The notes: generated from the letters alone by a model not told the origin. Shown: positions 16,159 to 23,031, counted from the stretch's first letter. The stretch: 38,134 bases of DNA from a bacterium (GCA_017629215.1 JAGBXP010000002.1:1-38134), one strand, 5' to 3'. Numbers and translations: made by a program.

Positions 16159-17004
16159 TTAATCTTTCTTCTTTATCTGTTTAGGCTTCTTACTTGCTGG
16201 AAGGAAGTTATTATCAGTTACAACTTTTGCCCCAGTTCTTTCTTCATACTCTTCTCTTGCGTGTTTAGCAATATTTCCACCAACTTGAGCTGCTTTAGTA
16301 TTTTCTACCATGCCTGTTGCATTATTACTTTCTGCTATCTGTCTTGTAGATAATTCAGCAAGTGCTGTAAAGATAAGCTCAGCTTCTGACATGTGGTCTC
16401 TGAGGTTTTGAGATTTTAAGCCTTTTAGGTTCTTATGCTCTTTAACAGACAGACCAGACCACTCTTGATGAATAATGTTGGTTAGAATAGCGTATTCTTC
16501 ACCTTCTGTAATTTCGTGGTCTTTCCAATAATCAGTGAGTTTGTTTCTCGTTTCTTGACCAGTCATTCTCTGCTGAATCCACTTATCTGAACGACCAAGT
16601 TTCTTATATGTTTCTCTTGCTCTATCTATGGCTGTTGAAGGGTCTGCCATTTCTTGAACACGCTCTTGACCGACTTTAGCCAGCCATTGTTTAATAGGCT
16701 CAGCTTTCTTTGAAGGTACAGACTGGATTATACGGAAGATAGTTTTAATGTCGGCAACATCAGTCTTATATTTCTTACCGTCTGATGACTCTAATTTTAG
16801 TTGGTGACAATTTGTCACCGTCTGGTCTGAACCCTCTTCACGCAAGCGTTGTGCCAATTTATTCCAATACTTCCTTGCAGACTGGTAATCCTTTTCAATC
16901 AGAATTGCAATTATATCTACAACTGAAAAGTAGTATATTTCTTTCTCCTCGTCATAGATATGTCTGATTCTATTACCTTCAAATAAACTTAATTCGTCTG
17001 TCAT
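16159..17004 (-). CDS. Bro-N domain phage antirepressor-type protein
   Basis: This is a 281-aa protein. Residues about 8-110 match the Bro-N domain of viral and phage antirepressors (NRIRHIYDEEKEIYYFSVVDI, then YWNKLAQRL and a KTDVADIKTIFRIIQSVPSKKAEPIKQWLA stretch). The remaining part, with ADPSTAIDRARETYKKLGRSDKWI, LTNIIHQEWSG and LKGLKSQNLRDHMSEAELIF, follows the C-terminal layout of DinD-like/Bro proteins. Such proteins relieve repression or respond to DNA damage. The tail is lysine-rich. It is convergent with the XRE gene and upstream of the minus-strand replication genes' terminal region. An antirepressor acting on that XRE protein is a natural guess. Confidence 0.8.
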   Translation of the reverse strand: MTDELSLFEGNRIRHIYDEEKEIYYFSVVDIIAILIEKDYQSARKYWNKLAQRLREEGSDQTVTNCHQLKLESSDGKKYKTDVADIKTIFRIIQSVPSKKAEPIKQWLAKVGQERVQEMADPSTAIDRARETYKKLGRSDKWIQQRMTGQETRNKLTDYWKDHEITEGEEYAILTNIIHQEWSGLSVKEHKNLKGLKSQNLRDHMSEAELIFTALAELSTRQIAESNNATGMVENTKAAQVGGNIAKHAREEYEERTGAKVVTDNNFLPASKKPKQIKKKD

Positions 17005-17111
17005 TTCCTATTCTCCCTTACTCTCATGCTATTCATTCATACATTAGTTGTCAATATATTAACCGTTATTCAAAACATTCAACGAGAGGCTACTCACGCC
17101 GCCCTGACCGG

Positions 17112-17156
17112 GTTTTAGTGTTTCACATGGCTAACTCACCCATGAAAAACTAAAAC
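17112..17156. repeat. Long imperfect hairpin between Bro-N and Rep-like genes
   Basis: GTTTTAGT (17112-17119) pairs with ACTAAAAC (17149-17156). Inside these, TTTC pairs with GAAA and ATGG with CCAT around a 9-nt loop, giving 16 base pairs with one mismatch and a small bulge. There is no coding frame over it. Adjacent to a Rep-like gene, it could be a replication-origin stem, an antisense or small RNA, or a transcription barrier. Confidence 0.5.
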
Positions 17157-17157
17157 T

Positions 17158-17183
17158 CCTTAAAAGCAGCGTGAGAGGCTGCT
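17158..17183 (-). terminator. Probable terminator of the replication-like operon
   Basis: On the minus strand, AGCAGC and GCTGCT (17165-17170 and 17178-17183) form a 6-bp stem with a 7-nt loop followed by TTTTAAGG, a short T run. It lies 9 bp after the Rep-like stop codon. Its edge (CCTTAAAAGCAGCGT, 17158-17172) is repeated exactly at 21101-21115 upstream of the integrase. Confidence 0.55.
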
Positions 17184-17191
17184 TACAAGGT

Positions 17192-18247
17192 TTATATTCC
17201 GAACTTATTATACATTTCCCTATAACATTTTTCCGTAGTATGATACAATATCTTTTTAGTAGAGTATTTGTATTGACTTGTATAGCCTATTTCTTTGAAA
17301 AAGTGTGCAAATGAATCTATATCTATATCGTCATTCTCCAACATTTCATCTACAATCATCTGTTCGTGCTTGTTTAGTGTAATATCCTTTAATTGCTCAA
17401 TGTCATCAAAGAATACATATTTTCTCAATTCATTTGTATAGAACTCTTCTAGCTTTTTATATAATTCTCCATTTTCCAATAGTTCAATGAGTATAGGTAG
17501 AGTTAGTTCATCAACATCATTAGAACCAGTTAAGTGGTGTGTTATTTTCTTAATGTACTTGGTATATTTATATCGTTGTTCCAGTCTCAATAAATGTAAC
17601 TTATTTACACCTTGTTTTAGCCACAATCTACTGAGTTCTCTTTCATAAAGACATTCGGGAATTTGTGCAATTTCTTCATCAGACAAATAAACATCGTCAA
17701 TGAAGCGTGTGTCAGATTTACTCGTAATTTCTTCTACATCATCATACAAAGTTATTTGTTGGGCTGTATTTCTACTATCAACTTCGCTGTCATCTCTTTT
17801 AACTGAGGATAGAATAAGTGATGTTACTGCCGTCTTAGAAGTAGACTCATTTTTCTTGTATGGGTATCTGAATTGTCGCTTCCCAAGAGCTTTAATATAC
17901 TTAAATACTGGTTCCTCAGTAATAATGCCTTTATTAAGGTCAATCCAAGTACCAACGGCTTTACCACCTAATACAGAATAAACTGGTTTCAATAGTTCCA
18001 ATAATTTCTGCTCACTAATCATTTCAAGGTTCAATATCGGTAAACCTTCCATAGCTTCTACACTGTCAAGATATAGTGTAGGTGTGAATGTTAGCCTGAA
18101 ATATTGTTTGTCAAAGTTTGCAGTATAATTGTCTTTCCTAAAATGTTCAGACATTATGGCATTTAATTTATACTGTGCTTCATACGGGTTTATCTCATCC
18201 CTTTTAACTGAGAAACGGAGCTTATCAATAAGAATATTACCAAACAT
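17192..18247 (-). CDS. Replication-initiator-like protein (phage gpII / X family resemblance)
   Basis: This is a 351-aa protein. It starts with LIDKLRFSVKR, has QQITLYDDVEEI at about 163-174 and LLRLEQRYKYTKYIKKI at about 219-235. These two blocks match the 'lyDK' and 'lR.E.R.k' motifs of gpII/X-type phage and plasmid replication initiators, which nick DNA for rolling-circle replication. A metal-binding HUH motif is not evident, so activity is uncertain. Its ATG overlaps the end of the preceding gene by 11 bp, showing translational coupling. It is the last gene of the minus-strand operon that starts near 20887. If it is a Rep, the element can exist as a replicating circle, which fits the resolvase at 7607. 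Confidence 0.45.
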   Translation of the reverse strand: MFGNILIDKLRFSVKRDEINPYEAQYKLNAIMSEHFRKDNYTANFDKQYFRLTFTPTLYLDSVEAMEGLPILNLEMISEQKLLELLKPVYSVLGGKAVGTWIDLNKGIITEEPVFKYIKALGKRQFRYPYKKNESTSKTAVTSLILSSVKRDDSEVDSRNTAQQITLYDDVEEITSKSDTRFIDDVYLSDEEIAQIPECLYERELSRLWLKQGVNKLHLLRLEQRYKYTKYIKKITHHLTGSNDVDELTLPILIELLENGELYKKLEEFYTNELRKYVFFDDIEQLKDITLNKHEQMIVDEMLENDDIDIDSFAHFFKEIGYTSQYKYSTKKILYHTTEKCYREMYNKFGI

Positions 18248-19823
18248 AGTCTTCTAACTCCTTTCTTAGCTTTTCTATTGCTCTAACTTTCTTCTGCTTC
18301 AATAGAGGTTGAAGTTCGTTGTATATTTTCTTTAGTTCACTAATTTGTTTAGTATCACTATCTTTAAAGTATTTCTCAAGTATCTTATTAAACTCAGCTT
18401 TATCAGGTCTATCATGCAGAATTCTGATTATTACATTTAACACTTTAGGTACAATACCTCTGGTGCGTTTTCCTTTAAACTGTTTCAAGTATTTCTGAAT
18501 TTCTGTATAATAAGAGGTTATACCAAAGTCTTTAGAATAGTTCAGCACTTGCTTAAACAGATACATTACTGGTCTCAATGCTTCCGGGCAGTAGTTAAAT
18601 ATATTTATGAAGTTAATAACAGTTTCTGGGTCAGTTTCACAATCATATATCCTACCGATAGGATGCTGACCAGAGAATAGGACTTCTATCCATAATGAAT
18701 TATTTGAAGTACCTTTCTTTATCCATAGCTGAATATCTATATGCTTATCTTTCTTTATATCTTTTACATATTCAGGAATATATATAGCTCCAGAATAATC
18801 ATTTTTATAGGCTTCTGTTAGGAAATCAGAGTTCTTTATTCTGAAATATATTTGTTGGTGTTCATGGTTATTATCAACTGACATATACTTTTCGTTAATC
18901 GGTTTAAATCCTTGCAGCTCTTGGTATATTTCACCATAACTGCAACTTAGTTCAAATTGAACGAACGTTCTCATGCCAGCAACTAATACAAGGTTAATAA
19001 TGTTGAAAAAATAATTAAAAAATTTTTCTTCTACTTCCTTGATAACACCACATACCTTGTAGAATATTAGGAGCATATACAAGTTCCAGAATATTCTAGC
19101 ATTATCTTCAATCATGTATAGTTCTCTGTTATCAAGAGGATTAAACTTCTTATTATCTTGAGTTACATTGAAACAGAGTTCTCTTAATCTATCAGCATTA
19201 ATGCTACACATAATGTTATTTACGCCAACTGTACTGGTATTTCTTTTACTTCTTGAATTCGCTTTAATAAAGTAATACGAAATAACTTTATTTATTAAAC
19301 CTTCTTTCCACATGTTGATGAAATATGTTGCTACAACAATATCATCATTACTATGTGGAACACTTTGTATATAACTATTAACAATTCTTTCAACTTCTTT
19401 ATTTTTAATATTAGGTTTTCTTTTACCATGTTTTTCTAAATCAGATAATACATCTTTAAAAGAAATATTTTTCACATGGAGTATCCTATTTATGTTTAAT
19501 AAACTAAAAGAGAGTGATAGTTCTTTAAACCCATAAATAGGTTGTTTTAACACTATTTTCTTTCCTTTGTCATGTATGTTATCACTTAATGGAAATATGT
19601 TATTTATATATTGTGAACAACATACATCTTCTTCATCTAATTCATCATCAAAGTCAAGTTGTTCTTTATAGGTTTCATAATCATTTTTATTGTATTCATC
19701 ATTAAAAATACTGCTTGATAAAACATCCTGATTATCATCATCTATTAACCCAATGTCATCAGGGTCATCAAAATTAAAACCATATAAATTATTAACATCT
19801 TGATAAAGCTCTTTCGTTTTCAT
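18237..19823 (-). CDS. Unknown 528-aa protein of the replication-like operon
   Basis: The start at 19823 (MKTKELYQDVNN) is chosen because AAGGATAAAGAG lies upstream; the frame opens further to 19889, but that stretch overlaps the upstream gap and reads as noise. The N-terminal ~80 residues are strongly acidic (D and E runs such as DDPDDIGLIDDDNQD), then comes a helical domain, a beta-rich region (about 330-420: IYFRIKNSDFL, HIDIQLWIKKGTS, LWIEVLFSGQHPIG) and a lysine-rich C terminus. I know no family. The length, an acidic head and coupling to the Rep-like gene suggest a replication or partition partner, but this rests on context only. Confidence 0.6.
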   Translation of the reverse strand: MKTKELYQDVNNLYGFNFDDPDDIGLIDDDNQDVLSSSIFNDEYNKNDYETYKEQLDFDDELDEEDVCCSQYINNIFPLSDNIHDKGKKIVLKQPIYGFKELSLSFSLLNINRILHVKNISFKDVLSDLEKHGKRKPNIKNKEVERIVNSYIQSVPHSNDDIVVATYFINMWKEGLINKVISYYFIKANSRSKRNTSTVGVNNIMCSINADRLRELCFNVTQDNKKFNPLDNRELYMIEDNARIFWNLYMLLIFYKVCGVIKEVEEKFFNYFFNIINLVLVAGMRTFVQFELSCSYGEIYQELQGFKPINEKYMSVDNNHEHQQIYFRIKNSDFLTEAYKNDYSGAIYIPEYVKDIKKDKHIDIQLWIKKGTSNNSLWIEVLFSGQHPIGRIYDCETDPETVINFINIFNYCPEALRPVMYLFKQVLNYSKDFGITSYYTEIQKYLKQFKGKRTRGIVPKVLNVIIRILHDRPDKAEFNKILEKYFKDSDTKQISELKKIYNELQPLLKQKKVRAIEKLRKELEDYVW

Positions 19824-19939
19824 TTGGCTCTTTATCCTTGGCTCTTTTACTATTATTAAAAGGAAAGGAGTGGAAAGAGCCTTGACCACTCCTACTTAAA
19901 ATATAATTTGTCACATTAATTATCGGAAATCGAATAATG

Positions 19940-20647
19940 TTAGTATTCTATGATTAATTCATCAATGTGAGATTCAAATATCTCAACAAATTCGTCATCA
20001 ATTACATCAGATAATAATAAATTCAAATCTTTTTTTAGCTTATGATTAGAAAATTTAAATATTTCAGTCCTCATTTTATATATCAAGCTATAATTAGTTG
20101 CAAGAGCAGTGCCATCATCTATTTCTGCGTATTTTCTCACTACTAATTTAGGTATCAAGTATCCTAAAATATATGTAATAATATCTGATATATAAACGCC
20201 AGACATAAGCGAAGAAAATTTTAATTTATATGCTAATAAAGTCGGTAGTGATAAATAAACAGAAACCTTACTTTTCTTGGTTGGTGGGATTTCAGCTCTT
20301 ATTTTAGTCTTTGGACTGTTTTCTAAATAAAGACTTATTGTTTCTTCTAATCTGTTATCTGTGATAACATTTTTTAAACTTGCCTCTAAAGGAGATGAAA
20401 CAATAAAGTCATAGGAATCAAGTATCACGTTCTTAAACCTTTCTTTAGCATTAGTCCATAATGTATTCTCAATAAAAAAGCTGTATGAATTTAAACAATC
20501 AAATAGATGTTTTGGTATGTCAACTTGTACGAGAGTTCTTTGTTCATCATCTTTTTTATCTTTTACCCTGTTCATTTCTTCAAGTGTTTTTTCATGCATA
20601 GTATTATACGTGTATGCATCTGTAGTAAAATATTTGTAATCTTTCAT
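19940..20647 (-). CDS. Protein with two ribbon-helix-helix-like segments
   Basis: This is a 235-aa protein. Two regions share the layout 'hydrophobic strand with alternating residues, then P, then two helices' of ribbon-helix-helix DNA-binding folds: residues about 38-75 (TLVQVDIPKHLFDCLNSY) and about 125-170 (KVSVYLSLPTLLAYKLKFSS). One chain would thus make a complete RHH pair. The family is not recognised. The ATG at 20647 overlaps the stop of a 17-codon ORF (ATGA), and AGAAGGAGAAC is its ribosome site. As the first larger gene of the replication-like operon, it may repress that operon, with the 32-bp repeats at 20943 and 21045 as candidate operators, or act in partition. Confidence 0.55.
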   Translation of the reverse strand: MKDYKYFTTDAYTYNTMHEKTLEEMNRVKDKKDDEQRTLVQVDIPKHLFDCLNSYSFFIENTLWTNAKERFKNVILDSYDFIVSSPLEASLKNVITDNRLEETISLYLENSPKTKIRAEIPPTKKSKVSVYLSLPTLLAYKLKFSSLMSGVYISDIITYILGYLIPKLVVRKYAEIDDGTALATNYSLIYKMRTEIFKFSNHKLKKDLNLLLSDVIDDEFVEIFESHIDELIIEY

Positions 20648-20697
20648 TTTTGTTCTCCTTCTAAATTTTCTTTTAAAGAAATTACAACCTTTGTCAT
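20644..20697 (-). CDS. 17-aa leader ORF coupled to the RHH-like gene
   Basis: ATG at 20697 follows AAAGAGGT and reads MTKVVISLKENLEGEQK before a TGA that overlaps the next ATG as ATGA. The good ribosome site and the overlap suggest translation, either as a leader controlling the next gene or as a small peptide. It is too short for a family call. Confidence 0.45.
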   Translation of the reverse strand: MTKVVISLKENLEGEQK

Positions 20698-20719
20698 ATT
20701 GACCTCTTTCTTTGTTTGC

Positions 20720-20732
20720 GTGGCTTTGCCAC
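20720..20732 (-). other. Small hairpin between tiny ORFs
   Basis: GTGGC-TTT-GCCAC is a perfect 5-bp stem lying between the stop of the 48-aa ORF and the ribosome site of the 17-aa leader. No T run follows on the minus strand, so it is a processing or attenuation structure at most. Confidence 0.35.
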
Positions 20733-20740
20733 TCTAATAA

Positions 20741-20887
20741 CTAATTATTTGCTCGAGCTTTTTCTTGTTTTTGTCCTAGTTCACATATTGTGGAAACATA
20801 AGTAGCCAACCTTTTAACTTCTTCTTCGTGAGAAGTTTCTTCTGCTCTATGGAGTTGTATAATAAAGTTTTCTACTTTGAGTTCCAT
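20741..20887 (-). CDS. 48-aa charged small protein
   Basis: ATG at 20887 follows AAAAAGGAAACAGTA and the frame encodes 48 residues beginning MELKVENFIIQL, with HRAEETSHEEEVKRLATY in the middle, ending ARANN. It is a charged single-helix protein, perhaps a short coiled coil. It is the first ORF of the minus-strand replication-like operon, just downstream of the 32-bp repeats. Small copy-control or regulatory proteins often sit here. The family is unknown. Confidence 0.55.
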   Translation of the reverse strand: MELKVENFIIQLHRAEETSHEEEVKRLATYVSTICELGQKQEKARANN

Positions 20888-20942
20888 TACTGTTTCCTTT
20901 TTCCGACCTTATGTTTTAAGTTTAACTTTTGAGGAAAATTAA

Positions 20943-21076
20943 AACCTTAACTTTGGTTATAACTTTGGTTATGACTTTTAGTAACTTGTGGGTTGTTCTT
21001 TCCCTCAACGGATATATATAGGAATATCATTTATTGAAAAATCCAACCTTAACTTCGGTTATAACTTTAGTTATGA
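20943..21076. repeat. Two 32-bp direct repeats (iteron-like) in the divergent control region
   Basis: The 32-bp units at 20943-20974 and 21045-21076 differ at two positions and are exactly 102 bp apart. Each contains the 12-bp word TAACTTTGGTTA, or a close variant, twice in tandem (AACTTTGGTTAT then AACTTTGGTTATG). They lie between the minus-strand replication-like operon and the plus-strand integrase. They are candidate operators for the RHH-like protein or iterons of a replication origin. Confidence 0.6.
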
Positions 21077-21089
21077 ATTAAAAGCAAAA

Positions 21090-21148
21090 AGCAGAAATAC
21101 CCTTAAAAGCAGCGTTATATTTGCTGTATCGGATATTTCTGCTATAAT
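21090..21148 (+). promoter_or_regulatory. Integrase promoter overlapped by an inverted repeat
   Basis: TATAAT at 21143-21148 is a consensus -10 that ends six bases before the integrase ATG (21155); TTGCTG at 21121-21126 is a weak -35 with a 16-bp spacer. AGCAGAAATA (21090-21099) and TATTTCTGCT (21134-21143) form a perfect 10-bp inverted repeat whose right arm touches the -10 box. The repeat could be an operator repressing the integrase. The tight -10 to ATG distance predicts a leaderless mRNA. Confidence 0.55.
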
Positions 21149-21154
21149 AAATGT

Positions 21155-22771
21155 ATGAGAAAAGCTGTATTATACGCACGTGTGTCATCTAAAAGACAAG
21201 AAGAAGAAGGTTTTTCAATCCCGGCACAGATTTCTTTCTTGCATGAGTATGCACAAAAGAACGATATTGAAATAGTTAAAGAGTTTGTTGAAGCAAAAAC
21301 AGCAAAGAAAGCTGGTAGAGATGAATTCAACAAAATGGTTGAATACCTAAAAGAACAAGAAGGTGAAAGAATAATTCTTGTTGAAAAGGTTGATAGACTT
21401 TATAGAAACCTGCTTGATTATGGAACAGTAGATAGTATCGAAAGACTTGAAGTCCACTTTGTTAAAGATAATGAGATTCTATCTGAAACATCACGTTCAA
21501 GCATTAAGTTTATGATAGGTATTCGTGTCTTGATGGCAAAACAATATATTGAGAACCTTGCAGAAGAATCAGCAAAAGGTCTACAAGAACGTGTCGAACA
21601 AGGTTATGCTTTATACCCATCGATGGGATACAAATATGGTGATGATGGGACAAATAAACACGCAATCATTAAAGACCCAGAACGAGCTAATTTTGCAATT
21701 AGAGCCTTTAATTTATTTGTATATGATAATCTGTCAGCTTCATCTATCAATAATATTCTTTATGAAGAAGGTTTGAGAAATCCAGACGGAAACAAATATG
21801 CCGTATCTACTATTCAAAGAATGTTTAGAAATCCAATGTACGTAGGGGATTATATTTATCAAGGTAAGCTATATCCCAACGGAAAACATGAACCTCTAAT
21901 CAGCAGAGAGTTATTCCAGCTCGCACAACAAAAGTTAAATAATGCCAATGATACTACAAGACAACATGACATAGAATTCCCATATATCGGATTATTTAAA
22001 TGTGGTGTATGTGGTTGTAGTTATACTGCTGAAAGAAAAGTTAAACCAAGTGGCAAGGAATATATTTACTATCATTGCACAGGTAAAGGTAAGATTAAAA
22101 CATGTAAAAAGGCTTCTTATATTAGTGAAACTAAAATTGATAAATTTGTGATGGAAATTCTAAAACAATTAGAAGTAATTCCACAGCCAATTATAGATGA
22201 ACTTAAAGTCCATTTGAAAGAACTTCATGAACAAAAGCATGATTATAGCAGTACATCAAAAGATAGTATCTATAAAAGAATAAAAGAAATAGATAATATG
22301 ATAACAAACGGCTATAAACGTATGCTTCGAATCGATAGCGATATTGAAAATGAACTTTGGAATGAAACATACAAAGAACTTAGAGCCGAGAAAGATGAAT
22401 TATTAAACAAGTTATCACTAATAGATAAAGCTGATGATGAATATTATAGACAATCAGATTTAATATTAAAGTTCTGCAAGAATGCAAGCAAGATATTTTC
22501 TAATTCAAGTGCCTCAGATAAGAGAACTATTTGTGAAATAATTGGTTCGAACTTTACAGCGAATGCCCAAAATATAGACATATCACTGTATCCTCTGTTC
22601 TATGACGTGATTCAGATGAACATGCTAAATCGTTCAGAAAATACAAGGTTCGAACTCGCTGAAACTCAAGCAGGCATTAAAAAAGAGCCTACTAAAGAGG
22701 CTCTAAATTTAAATGGCGGGAACGACGAGGCTCGAACTCGCGACCTCATGCGTGACAGGCATGCGCTCTAA
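21155..22771 (+). CDS. Large serine integrase, C terminus encoded by host tRNA-Asp antisense
   Basis: This is a 538-aa recombinase. The N-terminal catalytic domain has YARVSS with nucleophile S11 and EKVDRLYRN (residues 77-85). The recombinase domain follows (about 150-265). A zinc ribbon has C283, C286, C308 and C317 (KCGVCGCSY ... YYHCTGKGKIKTCKKA). A coiled coil covers about 345-445. It integrates and excises the element at tRNA-Asp. No Shine-Dalgarno is visible; see the leaderless promoter. The last 16 codons and the stop are host DNA: codons from 22721 run antisense through the tRNA (NDEARTRDLMRDRHAL). In the excised circle the same frame would end with a 35-residue tail from 3009-3113. 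The catalytic and zinc domains lie far upstream of this switch. Confidence 0.93.
   Translation: MRKAVLYARVSSKRQEEEGFSIPAQISFLHEYAQKNDIEIVKEFVEAKTAKKAGRDEFNKMVEYLKEQEGERIILVEKVDRLYRNLLDYGTVDSIERLEVHFVKDNEILSETSRSSIKFMIGIRVLMAKQYIENLAEESAKGLQERVEQGYALYPSMGYKYGDDGTNKHAIIKDPERANFAIRAFNLFVYDNLSASSINNILYEEGLRNPDGNKYAVSTIQRMFRNPMYVGDYIYQGKLYPNGKHEPLISRELFQLAQQKLNNANDTTRQHDIEFPYIGLFKCGVCGCSYTAERKVKPSGKEYIYYHCTGKGKIKTCKKASYISETKIDKFVMEILKQLEVIPQPIIDELKVHLKELHEQKHDYSSTSKDSIYKRIKEIDNMITNGYKRMLRIDSDIENELWNETYKELRAEKDELLNKLSLIDKADDEYYRQSDLILKFCKNASKIFSNSSASDKRTICEIIGSNFTANAQNIDISLYPLFYDVIQMNMLNRSENTRFELAETQAGIKKEPTKEALNLNGGNDEARTRDLMRDRHAL
22646..22659. repeat. tRNA T-arm-like vestige inside the integrase gene
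   Basis: AGGTTCGAACTCGC matches AGGCTCGAACTCGC of the tRNA-Asp T arm (22728-22741) at 13 of 14 positions, 82 bp away. AGGTTCGAACT also recurs at 3021-3031 in the left end. It encodes R-F-E-L in the integrase frame in both places. It looks like a trace of earlier recombination at a tRNA target. Confidence 0.45.
22679..22704 (-). terminator. Element-borne replacement terminator for tRNA-Asp
   Basis: AGAGCCT (22684-22690) pairs with AGGCTCT (22698-22704) around a 7-nt loop. Read on the minus strand it is followed by T6 (22684-22679). It starts 10 bp beyond the tRNA 3' end, so it would end tRNA-Asp transcription in the integrated state. It is embedded in the plus-strand integrase coding sequence. 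Confidence 0.7.
22710..22720. repeat. Right attachment-site core (attR) in the tRNA-Asp 3' end
   Basis: TAAATGGCGGG is identical to 2998-3008. Its TGG and the following C are the complement of the tRNA CCA and discriminator G, so both halves of the site keep the tRNA 3' end intact. Confidence 0.7.
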
Positions 22772-22790
22772 CCAACTGAGCTACGCTCCC
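22714..22790 (-). tRNA. tRNA-Asp (anticodon GUC)
   Basis: The full cloverleaf folds on the minus strand: acceptor GGGAGCG/CGTTCCC, D arm GCTC-AGTTGGTTA-GAGC, anticodon arm CATGC-CTGTCAC-GCATG with anticodon GTC, a 5-nt variable loop AGGTC, T arm GCGAG-TTCGAGC-CTCGT, discriminator G and encoded CCA. GUC plus discriminator G identify aspartate. The element inserted at its 3' end without breaking it. The next gene on the right is 354 bp away. Confidence 0.97.
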
Positions 22791-23005
22791 ATATTTAATT
22801 TTCAGCTATAACCAACAACTTTCGGCTACTTATTAAATATAATACGCTAAATTTTTTTTTGCAATACCTTTTTTAAATTTTTTTTAAATAAATTAACCAA
22901 TTAACTATTATATAAATAGCCAACGTTACTAATAGCTTAATTATAGCAATTTAGGTTAAATATAATTATTAAATCTTTTTCATACTTCCAGCTATTCTTA
23001 ATTCC

Positions 23006-23031
23006 AAGCCCTCATGTGAGGGCTTTTTTTT
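23006..23031 (+). terminator. Orphan plus-strand intrinsic terminator
   Basis: AAGCCCTC (23006-23013) pairs with GAGGGCTT (23018-23025) around ATGT, followed by a run of eight T. It is a strong terminator on the plus strand, yet the nearest plus-strand gene upstream is the element's integrase ending at 22771. It may end a small RNA in 22800-23005, or serve a plus-strand unit that existed before the element inserted. Confidence 0.65.

Larger units (their letters stand above)
2998..22720. mobile_element. Serine-integrase element inserted in the 3' end of tRNA-Asp (about 19.7 kb)
   Basis: The element is bounded by direct repeats TAAATGGCGGG at 2998-3008 and 22710-22720, a period of 19,712 bp. 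The right copy overlaps the tRNA-Asp 3' end (discriminator, CCA and part of the acceptor stem), a common integration site, and the large serine integrase lies at that end. The content is accessory: an orphan methyltransferase, phage-type small genes, a resolvase, Type I restriction-modification, XRE and Bro-N regulators, and a Rep-like operon. I see no relaxase of a familiar type, no conjugation apparatus and no virion genes. An integrative plasmid-like or mobilizable element is the best description. The flanks differ in character: chromosomal genes on the right and another transposase on the left. Confidence 0.78.

Noticed and set aside
22721..22771. Integrase tail over the tRNA taken as a native C terminus
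   Set aside because: These codons are the antisense of a functional tRNA-Asp, so the sequence is set by the tRNA, not by the integrase.
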